Source of the DNA: Demequina aurantiaca
GTDB lineage: Bacteria > Actinomycetota > Actinomycetes > Actinomycetales > Demequinaceae
DNA: 64,000 bases
NCBI RefSeq assembly: GCF_000975135.1
Contig: NZ_BBRF01000001.1
Span: forward strand, 717,591-781,590
Reading direction: 5' to 3'
Shown here: in pieces, positions 55,659-64,000 of the stretch
How the letters are laid out: each line of letters opens with the position of its first letter
Numbering within the stretch: position 1 is the stretch's first letter
Notes under the pieces: model-generated
The model's input: only the letters and a program-made list of their open reading frames with translations
What the model was told of the DNA's origin: nothing
Database searches by the model: none
Translations under genes and position numbers: made by a program

Positions 55659-55848
55659 TCTCGTACCTTAGCGTCACGGTTCCCAGGACCCAGCCCCGAG
55701 CTGGCTCATGGCGCTCGTGCCCTCCTCCGTGGAGCGCGAGTCCGTGAGCATTCGAGCGCCGAACAGCGCCAGCCGATGCGGCAGTAGCCCGATCGCTCCG
55801 GTCACCGCGAGCGAAACTCGCCCAGGCATCGGCCGCATCAAACGCAAG

Positions 55849-55876
55849 AAAGCCCCGGTCCGAAGACCGGGGCTTT
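55849..55876. terminator. Terminator after tRNA-Leu
   Basis: AAAGCCCCGGTC (55849-55860) pairs perfectly with GACCGGGGCTTT (55865-55876), giving a 12-bp stem. On the minus strand the loop is TTCG, a very stable tetraloop. It lies immediately downstream of the minus-strand tRNA gene. Confidence 0.8.
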
Positions 55877-55883
55877 CTGTCTG

Positions 55884-55967
55884 TGCGCGAGGGGGGAGTT
55901 GAACCCCCACGTCCTTTCGGACACACGGACCTGAACCGTGCGCGTCTGCCTATTCCGCCACTCGCGC
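55884..55967 (-). tRNA. leuT: tRNA-Leu (anticodon CAG)
   Basis: The acceptor stem GCGCGAG pairs with CTCGCGC, with an A discriminator. The D-arm has GGCGGAATAGGCAGACGC, the anticodon loop reads TTCAGGT (anticodon CAG), there is a long variable arm as in class II tRNAs, and the T-arm is GGGGGTTCAACTCCCCC. It sits next to fhaA, as leuT does in Mycobacterium tuberculosis. Confidence 0.95.
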
Positions 55968-56014
55968 GCGCCGGGAAACTCTAACACGAATTGGTACCCA
56001 TATACGATGTGACC

Positions 56015-56722
56015 ATGGGAGTACTAGACCGATTCGAGAAGGGCGTCGAGAACGCTGTTCAAACGGCGTTTGCGAAATCGTTCAAGTCCGGTGTCAAGCC
56101 AGTTGAACTCGCCGCAGCGCTCAAGCGCGAGGCCGATGCTCGCGCGGCTGTCGTCGACCGCAGCAGGACGGTGACTCCCAACGAGTACTCCATCTCACTG
56201 TCGGCCACGGACTACGAGACCGTGACCGGCTGGGGCGAGGACGCGATGCAGCACGAGCTCGAGGAGGCGCTGCAGGTCCACGCGGAGCGCCAACGCTACA
56301 GCTTTGTGGGATCGGTGGACGTCGAGTTCACCAAGGACGACTCCCTCGCGACCGGCCGTTACGCAGTGGCATCTCGCACTACCCGCGGCCCGGTTGCCCC
56401 GGCGACGAGCCGCGATTCGCAGTCACGCTTCCCGCTGCTCGACGTGGATGGCATGCGCTACAACCTCACCGGCGAGAACACCACGGTGGGCCGCGGCTCC
56501 GAGTCGGACATCGTGGTGGACGATTCTGGCGTCTCCCGGCAACACATTCGGTTCGAAGTGACGCCCCATGGCACCATCCTCACGGATCTGGGCTCAACAA
56601 ACGGTACCTTCGTGGAAGACCAACGAATCAACGAGGTGACGTTGCTAGACGGCAACGCCATCACAATCGGACGAACCACCATCATGTACTGGGATGGGAT
56701 TGCTGCGGACGGAGAAGACTAG
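56015..56722 (+). CDS. fhaA: FHA domain protein FhaA (DUF3662)
   Basis: 235 residues from the ATG at 56015. The N-terminal DUF3662 domain (GVLDRFEKGVENAVQTAF) and C-terminal FHA domain (VGRGSESDIVVDDSGVSRQH, LGSTNGTFVEDQ) are joined by a short linker, much shorter than in mycobacteria. FhaA binds phosphorylated MviN/pseudokinase and regulates peptidoglycan synthesis. A TACGAT -10 box ends 6 nt before the ATG (56003-56008), implying leaderless transcription. Confidence 0.95.
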   Translation: MGVLDRFEKGVENAVQTAFAKSFKSGVKPVELAAALKREADARAAVVDRSRTVTPNEYSISLSATDYETVTGWGEDAMQHELEEALQVHAERQRYSFVGSVDVEFTKDDSLATGRYAVASRTTRGPVAPATSRDSQSRFPLLDVDGMRYNLTGENTTVGRGSESDIVVDDSGVSRQHIRFEVTPHGTILTDLGSTNGTFVEDQRINEVTLLDGNAITIGRTTIMYWDGIAADGED

Positions 56723-56725
56723 GCG

Positions 56726-57244
56726 ATGAGCCAAATCTCGATCACGCTCCTGCGACTGGGGTTTCTGATCCTTCTTTGGGCTCTCGTATTGTCGGCAATT
56801 GGCGTACTTCGCTCGGACCTCTACGGCACGCGGGTGACGTCTCGCGGCAAGGGCATGAATCGGCGCAAGACCGACGCTCGGGCGGACAAGATGGCCACGC
56901 CCTCGCGCGCGGCGACGGGAGTGCGCACCGGTGGCATGTCTCCGCGGGAGTCCACCGCCGCCCATCTGGCCGTGACGGCTGGCCCGCTGAAGGGCACCAC
57001 GATCCCGCTCGGTAGCGCTCCTGTCATGATCGGCAGGGCCGCCACGTGCACCGTGGTGATCGAGGACGACTACTGCTCGTCGCGACACTGCCGCGTCTAC
57101 CCGGACGGTGGCCAGTGGATGGTCGAGGACCTCGGTTCCACCAATGGCACGTTCCTGTCCAACCAGCGCGTCGACGACCCGGTGCCGTTCCACGTGGGGG
57201 ACAAGCTCTCACTCGGCGCCACCGCGATCGAACTGAGGTCGTGA
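56726..57244 (+). CDS. fhaB: FHA domain protein FhaB/FipA
   Basis: 172 residues: an N-terminal membrane helix (about 5-27), a basic Thr/Arg linker and a C-terminal FHA domain (MIGRAATCTVVIEDDYCSSRHC, LGSTNGTFLSNQ). In relatives it is phosphorylated by PknA/B and links FtsZ/FtsQ-type division proteins. It starts 3 bp after fhaA. Confidence 0.94.
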   Translation: MSQISITLLRLGFLILLWALVLSAIGVLRSDLYGTRVTSRGKGMNRRKTDARADKMATPSRAATGVRTGGMSPRESTAAHLAVTAGPLKGTTIPLGSAPVMIGRAATCTVVIEDDYCSSRHCRVYPDGGQWMVEDLGSTNGTFLSNQRVDDPVPFHVGDKLSLGATAIELRS

Positions 57245-57245
57245 C

Positions 57246-58451
57246 GTGTTCTTAGGGATCAACTTTGCCGCGCGCTCTGACGTCGGTCTTGTGCGGGCAA
57301 ATAACCAGGACTCCGGATTTGCGGGCCCCCACCTCCTCCTGGTCGCGGACGGCATGGGCGGCGCCGCCGGAGGAGACATCGCATCGTCCATTGTCATTGG
57401 TCGACTCGCGGAACTCGACGGTGAGTCCTTAGGCCCCGATGAGGCCCTCGACGAACTCAAGGAAGCCATCGCCGACGCTCACGCGGAGATCGTGCAGCGC
57501 GCGAAGAACGACCCCGAACTCTCTGGCCTCGGCACCACGGTGACGGCGCTCCTACGCTCCGGATCCTCGCTCGCGATGGCGCACATCGGCGACTCGCGGG
57601 CGTATCTCCTGCGCAATGGCGACTTCGACCAGGTCACGACGGACCACAGTTTTGTTCAGCACCTCGTGGACACCGGTCGCCTCTCCGTGGCTGATGCCGA
57701 GAACCACCCCAAGCGGTCGATGCTGTTGCGAGTTCTGGGCGACATCGACGCCGACGTGCCCGTGGATATCTCGGTGCGCGAGACCCGCCCGGGCGACCGC
57801 TGGATGCTGTGCTCGGACGGACTATCGGGCGTCGTCAGTCGGGACACGATTCACCGGACGATGCTCGAGGTTGAGCACCCCGCCGACTGCGCCGATGCGC
57901 TGGTTTCGCTGGCGATCGCCGCGGGGGCCCCCGACAACGTCACCTGCATTATTGGCGACATCGTGGACATCGACGCATCACCCGATGGCGTGGGCCCGGC
58001 CACCGCATCACAGATTGTCGGCTCCGCCGCACGCGATCGCCACCGGCCTTCGCAGGGCGGGCACGGCGCGGCGGGCAAGGCCGCGAAGCTCTCCGCTCAC
58101 GCGGATCCCGACGACGACGAGGAGCCGTCCCGGTGGGCCTCCACCTGGCCCAAGATTCGCCCCTGGCTGTTGCCCGTGATCGCTCTGCTGGCCGTCATTG
58201 CCGCCGCATGGGGCGGATACGCGTGGACCCAGACGCAGTACTACATTGGCGACCATAACGGACAAGTGTCCATCTACCAGGGCATACCTGGCGAGATCGG
58301 GCCGATGAATCTGCACAATCTGGTGACCGAGACCACTGTCTCGCTCGACAGCCTCGCGCCCTTCGAACGTGACCGCATCATTGAGACCATCCGCGTTGAT
58401 TCCGTCTCCGACGCCTACGAGGTCGTCGGCACTCTCGAGGAAACCAACTAG
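57246..58451 (+). CDS. pstP: PP2C phosphatase PstP
   Basis: 401 residues with a GTG start. The PP2C catalytic domain (about 1-235) has SDVGLVRANNQDSG, VADGMGGAAGG, IGDSRAYLLRNG and CSDGLSGVVS. A linker, one membrane helix (about 298-320) and an extracellular C-terminal domain of ~75 residues follow. It dephosphorylates PknA/PknB targets. It overlaps the ftsW/rodA start by 1 nt. Confidence 0.95.
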   Translation: MFLGINFAARSDVGLVRANNQDSGFAGPHLLLVADGMGGAAGGDIASSIVIGRLAELDGESLGPDEALDELKEAIADAHAEIVQRAKNDPELSGLGTTVTALLRSGSSLAMAHIGDSRAYLLRNGDFDQVTTDHSFVQHLVDTGRLSVADAENHPKRSMLLRVLGDIDADVPVDISVRETRPGDRWMLCSDGLSGVVSRDTIHRTMLEVEHPADCADALVSLAIAAGAPDNVTCIIGDIVDIDASPDGVGPATASQIVGSAARDRHRPSQGGHGAAGKAAKLSAHADPDDDEEPSRWASTWPKIRPWLLPVIALLAVIAAAWGGYAWTQTQYYIGDHNGQVSIYQGIPGEIGPMNLHNLVTETTVSLDSLAPFERDRIIETIRVDSVSDAYEVVGTLEETN

Positions 58452-59794
58452 TGGCTACTGTCGCCGAGATCCGCGTCCACCGAGGACGCAGGTCAGAGGT
58501 TGCCCTGCTCGCTATCGCGGTGTTGATCGCCGTGCTGGCGCGGGCCCTGGTCGACTACCACGCCGACGTTCTCGAGCTCCGGGACCTGGGGATCTACGCG
58601 CTCACCGCGGTCGGCCTGGCCACCACGGCGCACCTGGTGCTACGCCGCTATGCGCCGTCCGCTGACACCGTTCTCCTCCCCGCCGTCTTTGCCCTCAACG
58701 GCATCGGCATCGCGATGATCCGCCGCATCGACTTTGCCTACGCCGAGCGCGGGCGCGACACCACCTTCGGCAACGTGCAGATTGGTTGGGCGATCCTGGG
58801 CATCGCGCTCATGATCGGCGTCATCCTGCTGGTGCGCGACCACCGTGTGCTGCGCCGCTATACGTACACCGCCGGACTGGTCGGCCTCATCGGCTTGATG
58901 CTGCCGCTGTTCCCCGTCATCGGCACCGAAATCAATGGCGCCCGTATCTGGATTCACCTCTTTGGCCGCTCTCTCCAGCCCGCCGAGTTTGCCAAGATCG
59001 CACTCGTCATCTTCTTTGCTGGCTACCTGGTCACCAACCGCGACACGCTCGCGCTGGCCGGGCCAAAGTTCCTCGGCATGCGATTCCCGCGACCGCGCGA
59101 CATGGGTCCGTTGGTCCTGGTGTGGCTGGCATCGATGCTGGTACAGGTGTACGAGCGCGACCTGGGCACGTCACTGCTGTTCTTCGGGGTCTTCCTAGCC
59201 ATGCTCTACGTCGCGACCGAGCGGCTGAGTTGGGTCATCGTGGGACTCGGGATGTTCGTCGCGGGCGCCGCCTTTGCCGGCACGGTCTTCGCGCACGTCC
59301 ATTCGCGGTACGAGGCCTGGCTACACGCACTAGACCCAGCGGTCTACGCATCGGGCGCCTCCGAGCAACTGGTGAGAGGGCTGTTCGGCATGGCCTCCGG
59401 CGGACTGCTCGGGACCGGCCTAGGCGAGGGCCGCCCCGACCTGGTGCCCTACGCAGAGTCCGACTTCATCATTTCCTCACTAGGGGAAGAACTGGGACTC
59501 ACCGGCGTCATGGCGATCCTGACGCTGTACGTGATCATTGTGCAGCGCGCAATGCGCACCGCGATCGGCGTCCGCGACGGCTTCGGCAAGCTCCTCGCAG
59601 TCGGCCTGGGATTCTCCCTGGCCCTTCAAGTCTTCATCGTCGTGGGCGGCGTCACGCGCGTGATCCCCCTGACCGGACTCACCACGCCGTTCCTCGCGTA
59701 CGGAGGTTCGTCGATGCTCGCGAACTGGATAGTGGTGGGCCTCATCCTGCGCATATCCGACCAGGCCCGCCGACCATCGCAGGAGGTGTCGTAG
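58451..59794 (+). CDS. rodA: FtsW/RodA/SpoVE family glycosyltransferase
   Basis: 447 residues with about ten membrane helices. SEDS signatures: GTEINGARIWIHL and the large loop FAKIALVIFFAGYLV, WLASMLVQVYERDLGTS, and the C-terminal LGEELGLTGV and GLTTPFLAYGGSSMLANW. It polymerises lipid II, paired with the PBP encoded next. GTG start. Confidence 0.95.
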   Translation: MATVAEIRVHRGRRSEVALLAIAVLIAVLARALVDYHADVLELRDLGIYALTAVGLATTAHLVLRRYAPSADTVLLPAVFALNGIGIAMIRRIDFAYAERGRDTTFGNVQIGWAILGIALMIGVILLVRDHRVLRRYTYTAGLVGLIGLMLPLFPVIGTEINGARIWIHLFGRSLQPAEFAKIALVIFFAGYLVTNRDTLALAGPKFLGMRFPRPRDMGPLVLVWLASMLVQVYERDLGTSLLFFGVFLAMLYVATERLSWVIVGLGMFVAGAAFAGTVFAHVHSRYEAWLHALDPAVYASGASEQLVRGLFGMASGGLLGTGLGEGRPDLVPYAESDFIISSLGEELGLTGVMAILTLYVIIVQRAMRTAIGVRDGFGKLLAVGLGFSLALQVFIVVGGVTRVIPLTGLTTPFLAYGGSSMLANWIVVGLILRISDQARRPSQEVS

Positions 59795-61267
59795 ATGAAC
59801 GAACCAGTCCGGCGCCTCAGCGTCGTCATCCTCGTCATGTTCCTGGTGCTCATGGCGGGTGCGTCGTACATTCAGGTGATCTCCGCGAACGACCTCAATG
59901 CCGACGGCCGCAACGTCCGCACCCTGTACCGCGAGTTCGGCTCCTTCCGCGGTCCGTTCGTGGTGGACGGCGAGACAGTCGTGAAGTCGGTGCCGGTCGA
60001 CGACCCCTTCAACTACCAGCGCACCTACGCGGACGGGCCGCTCTACGCGGCGGCCACCGGGTACTACTCGATTGTTTACGGTCGCTCGGGACTGGAGCAG
60101 ACGGAGAACACGCTGCTCAACGGCTCCGACGATGCCCTGTTCTGGAACCGCCTGGGTGACCTGTTCGCGGGACGCGAGCAGGAGGGTGCCTCGGTCTCCA
60201 TCACGCTGGACTCCACGCTGCAGCAGGTCGCCACCGAGCAATTGGGCGACCAGCGCGGCGCCGTCGTTGCCATCGACCCCACCACCGGCGCGATCCTCGC
60301 CATGGTCACCTCGCCCACGTATGACCCGGCTGAGCTCGCCGGGCACAACACCGAGCAGGTCAACGAGAACTACCAGAAGCTACTCAACGACCCGACCGGC
60401 CCCCTCGTCAACCGTGCGATCGCCGGCGACACCTACCCCCCGGGCTCGGTCTTCAAACTGGTCGTGTCCGCCGCGGCGCTCGAGTCGGGCTACAAGCCCG
60501 ACACCGAGGTCTACGCGCCGCAGGAGTTGGACCTGCCGGGAACATCGGCGACCATGACCAACTATGGCGGCGAGAAGTGCACCTCGGGCGACACGATGAC
60601 CCTGGCAGACGCCCTGCGCGTCTCGTGCAACACGGCGTACGCCAACCTCGGCATGTCGCTGGGTTGGGGTGTCATCGAGCGTAAGGCCAAGGAGTTCGGC
60701 TGGACCGACCAGATCGACATTCCGCTGCGCGCCGCCGCGTCCAACCTGCCCGTGGACCCCGATGAGGCGCAGACCGCCATGGCGTCCATTGGTCAGTACG
60801 ACGACCGCGCCACTCCGCTGCAGATGGCGATGGTCTCCGCGGCGATCGCCAATCAGGGCACCCTGATGAACCCGTACCTTGTGGACACGGTGCGCGCACC
60901 CGACCTCAGCGTCATCCAGAAAACCGAACCCACCGAGTACGGTCAGCCGATGACGCGGTCCGACGCCTCCAAGCTCAGGGACATGATGGTCGGGGTCGTC
61001 GACAATGGCACCGGCACCCGCGCCCAGATTCCTGGCGTCGAGGTGGCTGGCAAGACCGGAACCGCCGAGACGGGCACCGACGCGCCGCCGCACACGTGGT
61101 TCGTGGGCTTCGCCCCGGCGGACAAGCCCACCATCGCGATTGCGGTACTCGTGGAGAACGGCGGCGATCTGGGCGCGGCGGGCAAGGACCCGACAGGCGG
61201 CGTGGTCGCGGCCCCCATCGCCAAGGCCGTCATGCAGGCCAAGCTCGCCGAGGACGGTGACCTCTGA
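59795..61267 (+). CDS. pbpA: Penicillin-binding protein 2 (PbpA)
   Basis: 490 residues. Short cytoplasmic end, one membrane anchor (about 9-30), a PBP dimer domain, then transpeptidase motifs SVFK (SxxK), SCN (SxN) and KTGTAE. It cross-links peptidoglycan in a complex with the SEDS protein and is controlled by PknA/B. Coupled to its neighbours by near-zero spacing. Confidence 0.95.
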   Translation: MNEPVRRLSVVILVMFLVLMAGASYIQVISANDLNADGRNVRTLYREFGSFRGPFVVDGETVVKSVPVDDPFNYQRTYADGPLYAAATGYYSIVYGRSGLEQTENTLLNGSDDALFWNRLGDLFAGREQEGASVSITLDSTLQQVATEQLGDQRGAVVAIDPTTGAILAMVTSPTYDPAELAGHNTEQVNENYQKLLNDPTGPLVNRAIAGDTYPPGSVFKLVVSAAALESGYKPDTEVYAPQELDLPGTSATMTNYGGEKCTSGDTMTLADALRVSCNTAYANLGMSLGWGVIERKAKEFGWTDQIDIPLRAAASNLPVDPDEAQTAMASIGQYDDRATPLQMAMVSAAIANQGTLMNPYLVDTVRAPDLSVIQKTEPTEYGQPMTRSDASKLRDMMVGVVDNGTGTRAQIPGVEVAGKTGTAETGTDAPPHTWFVGFAPADKPTIAIAVLVENGGDLGAAGKDPTGGVVAAPIAKAVMQAKLAEDGDL

Positions 61268-62277
61268 TGGGTGCACTACAGCCCGGCACGACCCTGGGCG
61301 GACGCTACGTCCTCCGCTCGCTCCTCGCGGTGGGGGGCATGGGCGAGGTCTGGCGCGGTGCCGACAGCGAGCTGGACCGCGAGGTAGCCGTCAAGGTCCT
61401 CAAGGACGGCGCCGCCAAGAACGACACCTTCCTGAAGCGGTTCCGCAACGAGGCCAAGAACGCCGCGGGTCTGCGCCACCCCAACATCGCCCAGGTCTAC
61501 GACTACGGCGAACTGGACGGCACACCGTATCTCGTCATGGAACTGGTCGAGGGCGAGCCACTGTCCACCATCCTCGAGCGCGAGCGCACGCTGAGCGAAC
61601 GCCGCCTCGTCACCGTCCTACGTCACACGTGCAACGGGCTGCAGGCTGCCCACGATGCGGGAGTCATGCACCGCGACATCAAGCCTGGAAATCTGCTGGT
61701 TCAGGAGTACGACATGGTCAAGGTCACTGACTTTGGAGTGTCGCGTGGAATGGACCAGACCACGCTGACGGCGACCGGCATGGTGATGGGCACCGCCCAG
61801 TACCTCGCGCCCGAGCTCGCGCTCGGCAAGGCGGCCACCGCGGCGTCGGATCTGTATGCCGTGGGCATCATCGCCTACGAGTCAGTCGTGGGGCGCCGAC
61901 CATTCACGGCCGCGAGCGCGGTGGACATCGCGATCGCGCAGGTGAACGAGGACGTCCCGCGCCTGCCCACCACGGTGAGCCCCGCGATGGCCAAGGTCAT
62001 TTACAACCTCCTCGAGAAGAATCCGCGCAAGCGCATCAAGACGGCGGCCGAACTGGAGCGCCACCTGGCCTCCTTCACGTTTGAGGAGCCGTCGTTGGAC
62101 CCGCTCGAGCTTGATCCCGCCGGGTCCGTGCCCGATGCCGCGGCGGGTTCCGCGGATGACTCACCGTCAACCGTGGCCCCGTCCGAACAACGGCCCGCAC
62201 CGGCCCGCGCCATGCCTCCGAGCATTGCCCCCAAGAGTTACCGTCCGCACCCCGAACGGCCCCCGGGGCCGCGATGA
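61267..62277 (+). CDS. pknA: Ser/Thr kinase (PknA-like, no membrane segment)
   Basis: 336 residues. Kinase domain about 12-275 with GGMGEVWRG, VAVKVLKDG, MHRDIKPGNLLV and TDFGVSRG. The C-terminus is a proline-rich, acidic tail with no membrane helix, unlike M. tuberculosis PknA. It overlaps pbpA by 1 nt. It should phosphorylate division and wall proteins together with PknB. Confidence 0.93.
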   Translation: MGALQPGTTLGGRYVLRSLLAVGGMGEVWRGADSELDREVAVKVLKDGAAKNDTFLKRFRNEAKNAAGLRHPNIAQVYDYGELDGTPYLVMELVEGEPLSTILERERTLSERRLVTVLRHTCNGLQAAHDAGVMHRDIKPGNLLVQEYDMVKVTDFGVSRGMDQTTLTATGMVMGTAQYLAPELALGKAATAASDLYAVGIIAYESVVGRRPFTAASAVDIAIAQVNEDVPRLPTTVSPAMAKVIYNLLEKNPRKRIKTAAELERHLASFTFEEPSLDPLELDPAGSVPDAAAGSADDSPSTVAPSEQRPAPARAMPPSIAPKSYRPHPERPPGPR

Positions 62278-62342
62278 CCCTCAACAATGCGACAATGTTC
62301 GCGAATACTCGAACCCTTAAGCCAGGGATGTAAGGAAGACAC

Positions 62343-64000
62343 ATGAACGACGAACCGAAGATCCTCGCCGGTCGCTACGAGGTCGGCGACCTCATCGGCC
62401 GCGGTGGCATGGCTGAGGTGCACATCGGGTACGACACGCGCCTGGGGCGTACCGTCGCGATCAAAATTCTGCGTCCCGACCTAGCACGCGACCCCTCCTT
62501 CCAGACCCGCTTCCGCCGCGAGGCCCAGTCCGCGGCCGGCCTGAATCACCCCACCATCGTCGCCGTGTACGACACCGGCGAGGACACGATCGTGGGCGAG
62601 AGCGGCAACCCGCAGGCCGTTCCGTTCATCGTGATGGAGTACGTCGAGGGCCACACCGTGCGCGACATCCTCAAGGGTGACGTCGCCGCTCCCATTGACG
62701 AGGCGGTCGACATTGTCGCGGGCGTGCTCGCCGCACTCGAGTACTCGCACCACGCGGGACTTGTCCACCGTGACATCAAGCCCGCCAACGTCATGCTCAC
62801 GCCCACCGGGGCGGTCAAGGTCATGGACTTTGGCATCGCCCGCGCACTCGCCGATGCTGGCAACACGATGACCCAGACGCAGGCAGTGGTCGGCACGGCT
62901 CAGTACCTTTCCCCCGAGCAGGCGCGCGGCGAAAACGTCGACGCCCGCTCCGACCTGTATTCCACCGGCTGCCTGCTGTTCGAGTTGCTGACGGGACGCC
63001 CGCCGTTCATCGGCGACTCGCCCGTGTCCGTGGCCTACCAGCACGTTCGCGAGGCACCACCCAAGCCGTCCGACTTCGCATCGGACGTCCCCCCCGAGCT
63101 CGACACTGTGGTCCTGCACGCCCTCGCCAAGAACCGCGACGAGCGCTACGGCTCCGCCCAGGAGTTCCTCACTGACCTGCGCGGCGTGATGGCCGGCGGG
63201 ATGCCCATGGGTGGCATCGCGTTGGGCTCCGCTGCCGCCGGTGCCGGCGTTGCCGGAGTGGCAGCCGCCGCCGCGGTTGCTGGAATGACCAACGAGGAGA
63301 TCGCGGATCTGCCCACGCAGCAGATGCCCGCTACCCCCGCTGGGCCGGAGACCGGCGCGACTGCGGTCATGCCCGCCGCTGGACTCGCCGCGGGACCGGC
63401 CGCCGCGCCGTGGGCGGCCGTTGGCCCCGCAAGCGGAGCGCCCACCCCCATGAGCGGCACTGTCGTGGTCGACGACCCCCTGGATGCGGAGGAGGAGCGT
63501 CGCGCCAAGCGCAACCGCTACTTGCTCCTCGGTGGGGCCGCGCTCCTCGCGATCGCATTGATTGTGGCGCTCATCGTCTTCGCGACCAGAGGACCGTCCG
63601 AGCCCGAGGTTGTCACGGTGCAGATGCCGGACATCGTCGGCCTCAGCCAGGCGGACGCGACGGCCAAGCTCACCGAACTGGGCCTCGAGGGTAAGTACGA
63701 GCTCGAGGCGAGCGAGGATGTCGACATTGACACGGTGATCCGCACCGAACCACCTGCTAATTCAGAGCTTGAAGAGGGTGACACGGTCACGGTCTTTATC
63801 TCGAGTGGGCCGGGTGACGCCACCGTACCAAGCGTGCGTGGCCTCACGGAGGCCGAGGCAACCAAGCAGCTTGAGGCGGCCAACCTCGTCGTGGGAGAAA
63901 CGGTCGAGGAAGACAACAAGGACTTCGATGAGGGTCGCGTGTTCGAGACCGACCCCGCCGAGGGCACCGATGTTCAGGCCGGCACGACCGTGATCTTGCA
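62343..64000 (+). CDS. pknB: Ser/Thr kinase PknB with PASTA repeats (3' truncated)
   Basis: The frame stays open to the window end; about 552 residues are visible. AAGGAAG precedes the ATG by 5 nt. Kinase domain 10-270: GRGGMAEVHIG, VAIKILRPD, VHRDIKPANVMLT, MDFGIARALA. An Ala/Pro/Gly-rich linker leads to a membrane helix near residue 400 (LLLGGAALLAIALIVALIV), then PASTA 1 (MPDIVGLSQADATAKL) and PASTA 2 (VPSVRGLTEAEATKQLEAAN). The PASTA part senses muropeptides or lipid II. More PASTA repeats probably lie outside the window. Confidence 0.95.
   Translation, partial: MNDEPKILAGRYEVGDLIGRGGMAEVHIGYDTRLGRTVAIKILRPDLARDPSFQTRFRREAQSAAGLNHPTIVAVYDTGEDTIVGESGNPQAVPFIVMEYVEGHTVRDILKGDVAAPIDEAVDIVAGVLAALEYSHHAGLVHRDIKPANVMLTPTGAVKVMDFGIARALADAGNTMTQTQAVVGTAQYLSPEQARGENVDARSDLYSTGCLLFELLTGRPPFIGDSPVSVAYQHVREAPPKPSDFASDVPPELDTVVLHALAKNRDERYGSAQEFLTDLRGVMAGGMPMGGIALGSAAAGAGVAGVAAAAAVAGMTNEEIADLPTQQMPATPAGPETGATAVMPAAGLAAGPAAAPWAAVGPASGAPTPMSGTVVVDDPLDAEEERRAKRNRYLLLGGAALLAIALIVALIVFATRGPSEPEVVTVQMPDIVGLSQADATAKLTELGLEGKYELEASEDVDIDTVIRTEPPANSELEEGDTVTVFISSGPGDATVPSVRGLTEAEATKQLEAANLVVGETVEEDNKDFDEGRVFETDPAEGTDVQAGTTVIL

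Noticed and set aside
55674-55910. Short minus-strand frame between the P-loop kinase and tRNA-Leu
   Set aside because: It runs into the terminator and tRNA; no ribosome site or family; likely chance, although its end could be checked in relatives.
58786-60159. 457-residue plus-strand frame overlapping rodA and pbpA
   Set aside because: Out-of-frame shadow; rodA and pbpA have complete family signatures in other frames.
1-64000. CRISPR array, IS element, integrase or prophage
   Set aside because: No regularly spaced repeats, transposase, integrase or phage structural genes were seen in any frame.

Overview
This window is high-GC DNA from an actinobacterium. The strongest evidence is the fhaA-fhaB-pstP-ftsW/rodA-pbpA-pknA-pknB cell-wall signalling operon at the right end (56015-64000), with a tRNA-Leu(CAG) beside fhaA. 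In Mycobacterium tuberculosis the same arrangement lies close to oriC, so the right edge may be origin-proximal here too. A cluster resembling the bifidobacterial PFNA operon, FHA proteins with proline/threonine linkers, a CBM2 module and several apparently leaderless promoters fit the Micrococcales or relatives. I cannot name the genus. There is no IS element, prophage or CRISPR array.

Layout. (1) 1-3831, plus strand: a tight operon of an APH-like kinase (5' truncated), an enolase paralogue with two altered active-site residues, an SDR dehydrogenase and an SMP-30-type lactonase. It looks like an uncharacterised sugar or sugar-acid route. (2) 3848-7366: OsmC, a small unknown gene, MetF, Tag, a Nudix hydrolase and GcvH. 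(3) 7450-28499, minus strand: gcvT and gcvP are about 17 kb apart, separated by one co-oriented block (25480 down to 8621). That block encodes a Ser/Thr kinase, a 2130-residue Ig-like/FN3/PASTA surface protein, a MoxR ATPase, a DUF58 protein, a transglutaminase-like membrane protein lacking its catalytic Cys and His, a membrane FHA protein, a PP2C phosphatase, a tail-anchored protein with six DDST(R/Q)LA-type repeats, and a second FHA protein. (4) 28624-30933: a secreted 5'-nucleotidase fused to a CBM2, with a PHO-box-like repeat upstream. (5) 31152-36497: an SDR, then a four-gene glycan operon (GT2, nitroreductase-fold protein, LPG-synthase-type membrane protein, polysaccharide pyruvyl transferase). 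(6) 36758-40561: small housekeeping genes and a phosphate transporter. (7) 40590-42740, minus strand: a compact operon with a WXG-like helical protein and a calpain-type cysteine protease carrying an N-terminal WxG helical domain, which looks like a type VII secretion cargo. (8) 42845-54799: a carbohydrate locus of two operons. Their promoter regions share a 14-bp palindromic operator, TGACAYCGRTGTCA, present as pairs with identical 23-bp centre spacing. (9) 55089-64000: a P-loop kinase, tRNA-Leu and the conserved cell-wall kinase operon, running off the right edge inside pknB.

The genes work together as modules. Regions 3 and 9 each contain a kinase, a PP2C phosphatase and FHA readers, so two phosphothreonine circuits sit within 31 kb. 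In region 8 an RbsABC/Frc-type ABC importer would bring in a sugar, which an AGE-family isomerase, polyol-type and short-chain dehydrogenases, two kinases and a LacD/YihT-type aldolase could take to triose phosphates under LacI control. The best candidates for undescribed biology are the enolase-like operon (1), the calpain/WXG operon (7), the regulon in (8), and the large phospho-signalling block inserted between the gcv genes (3).
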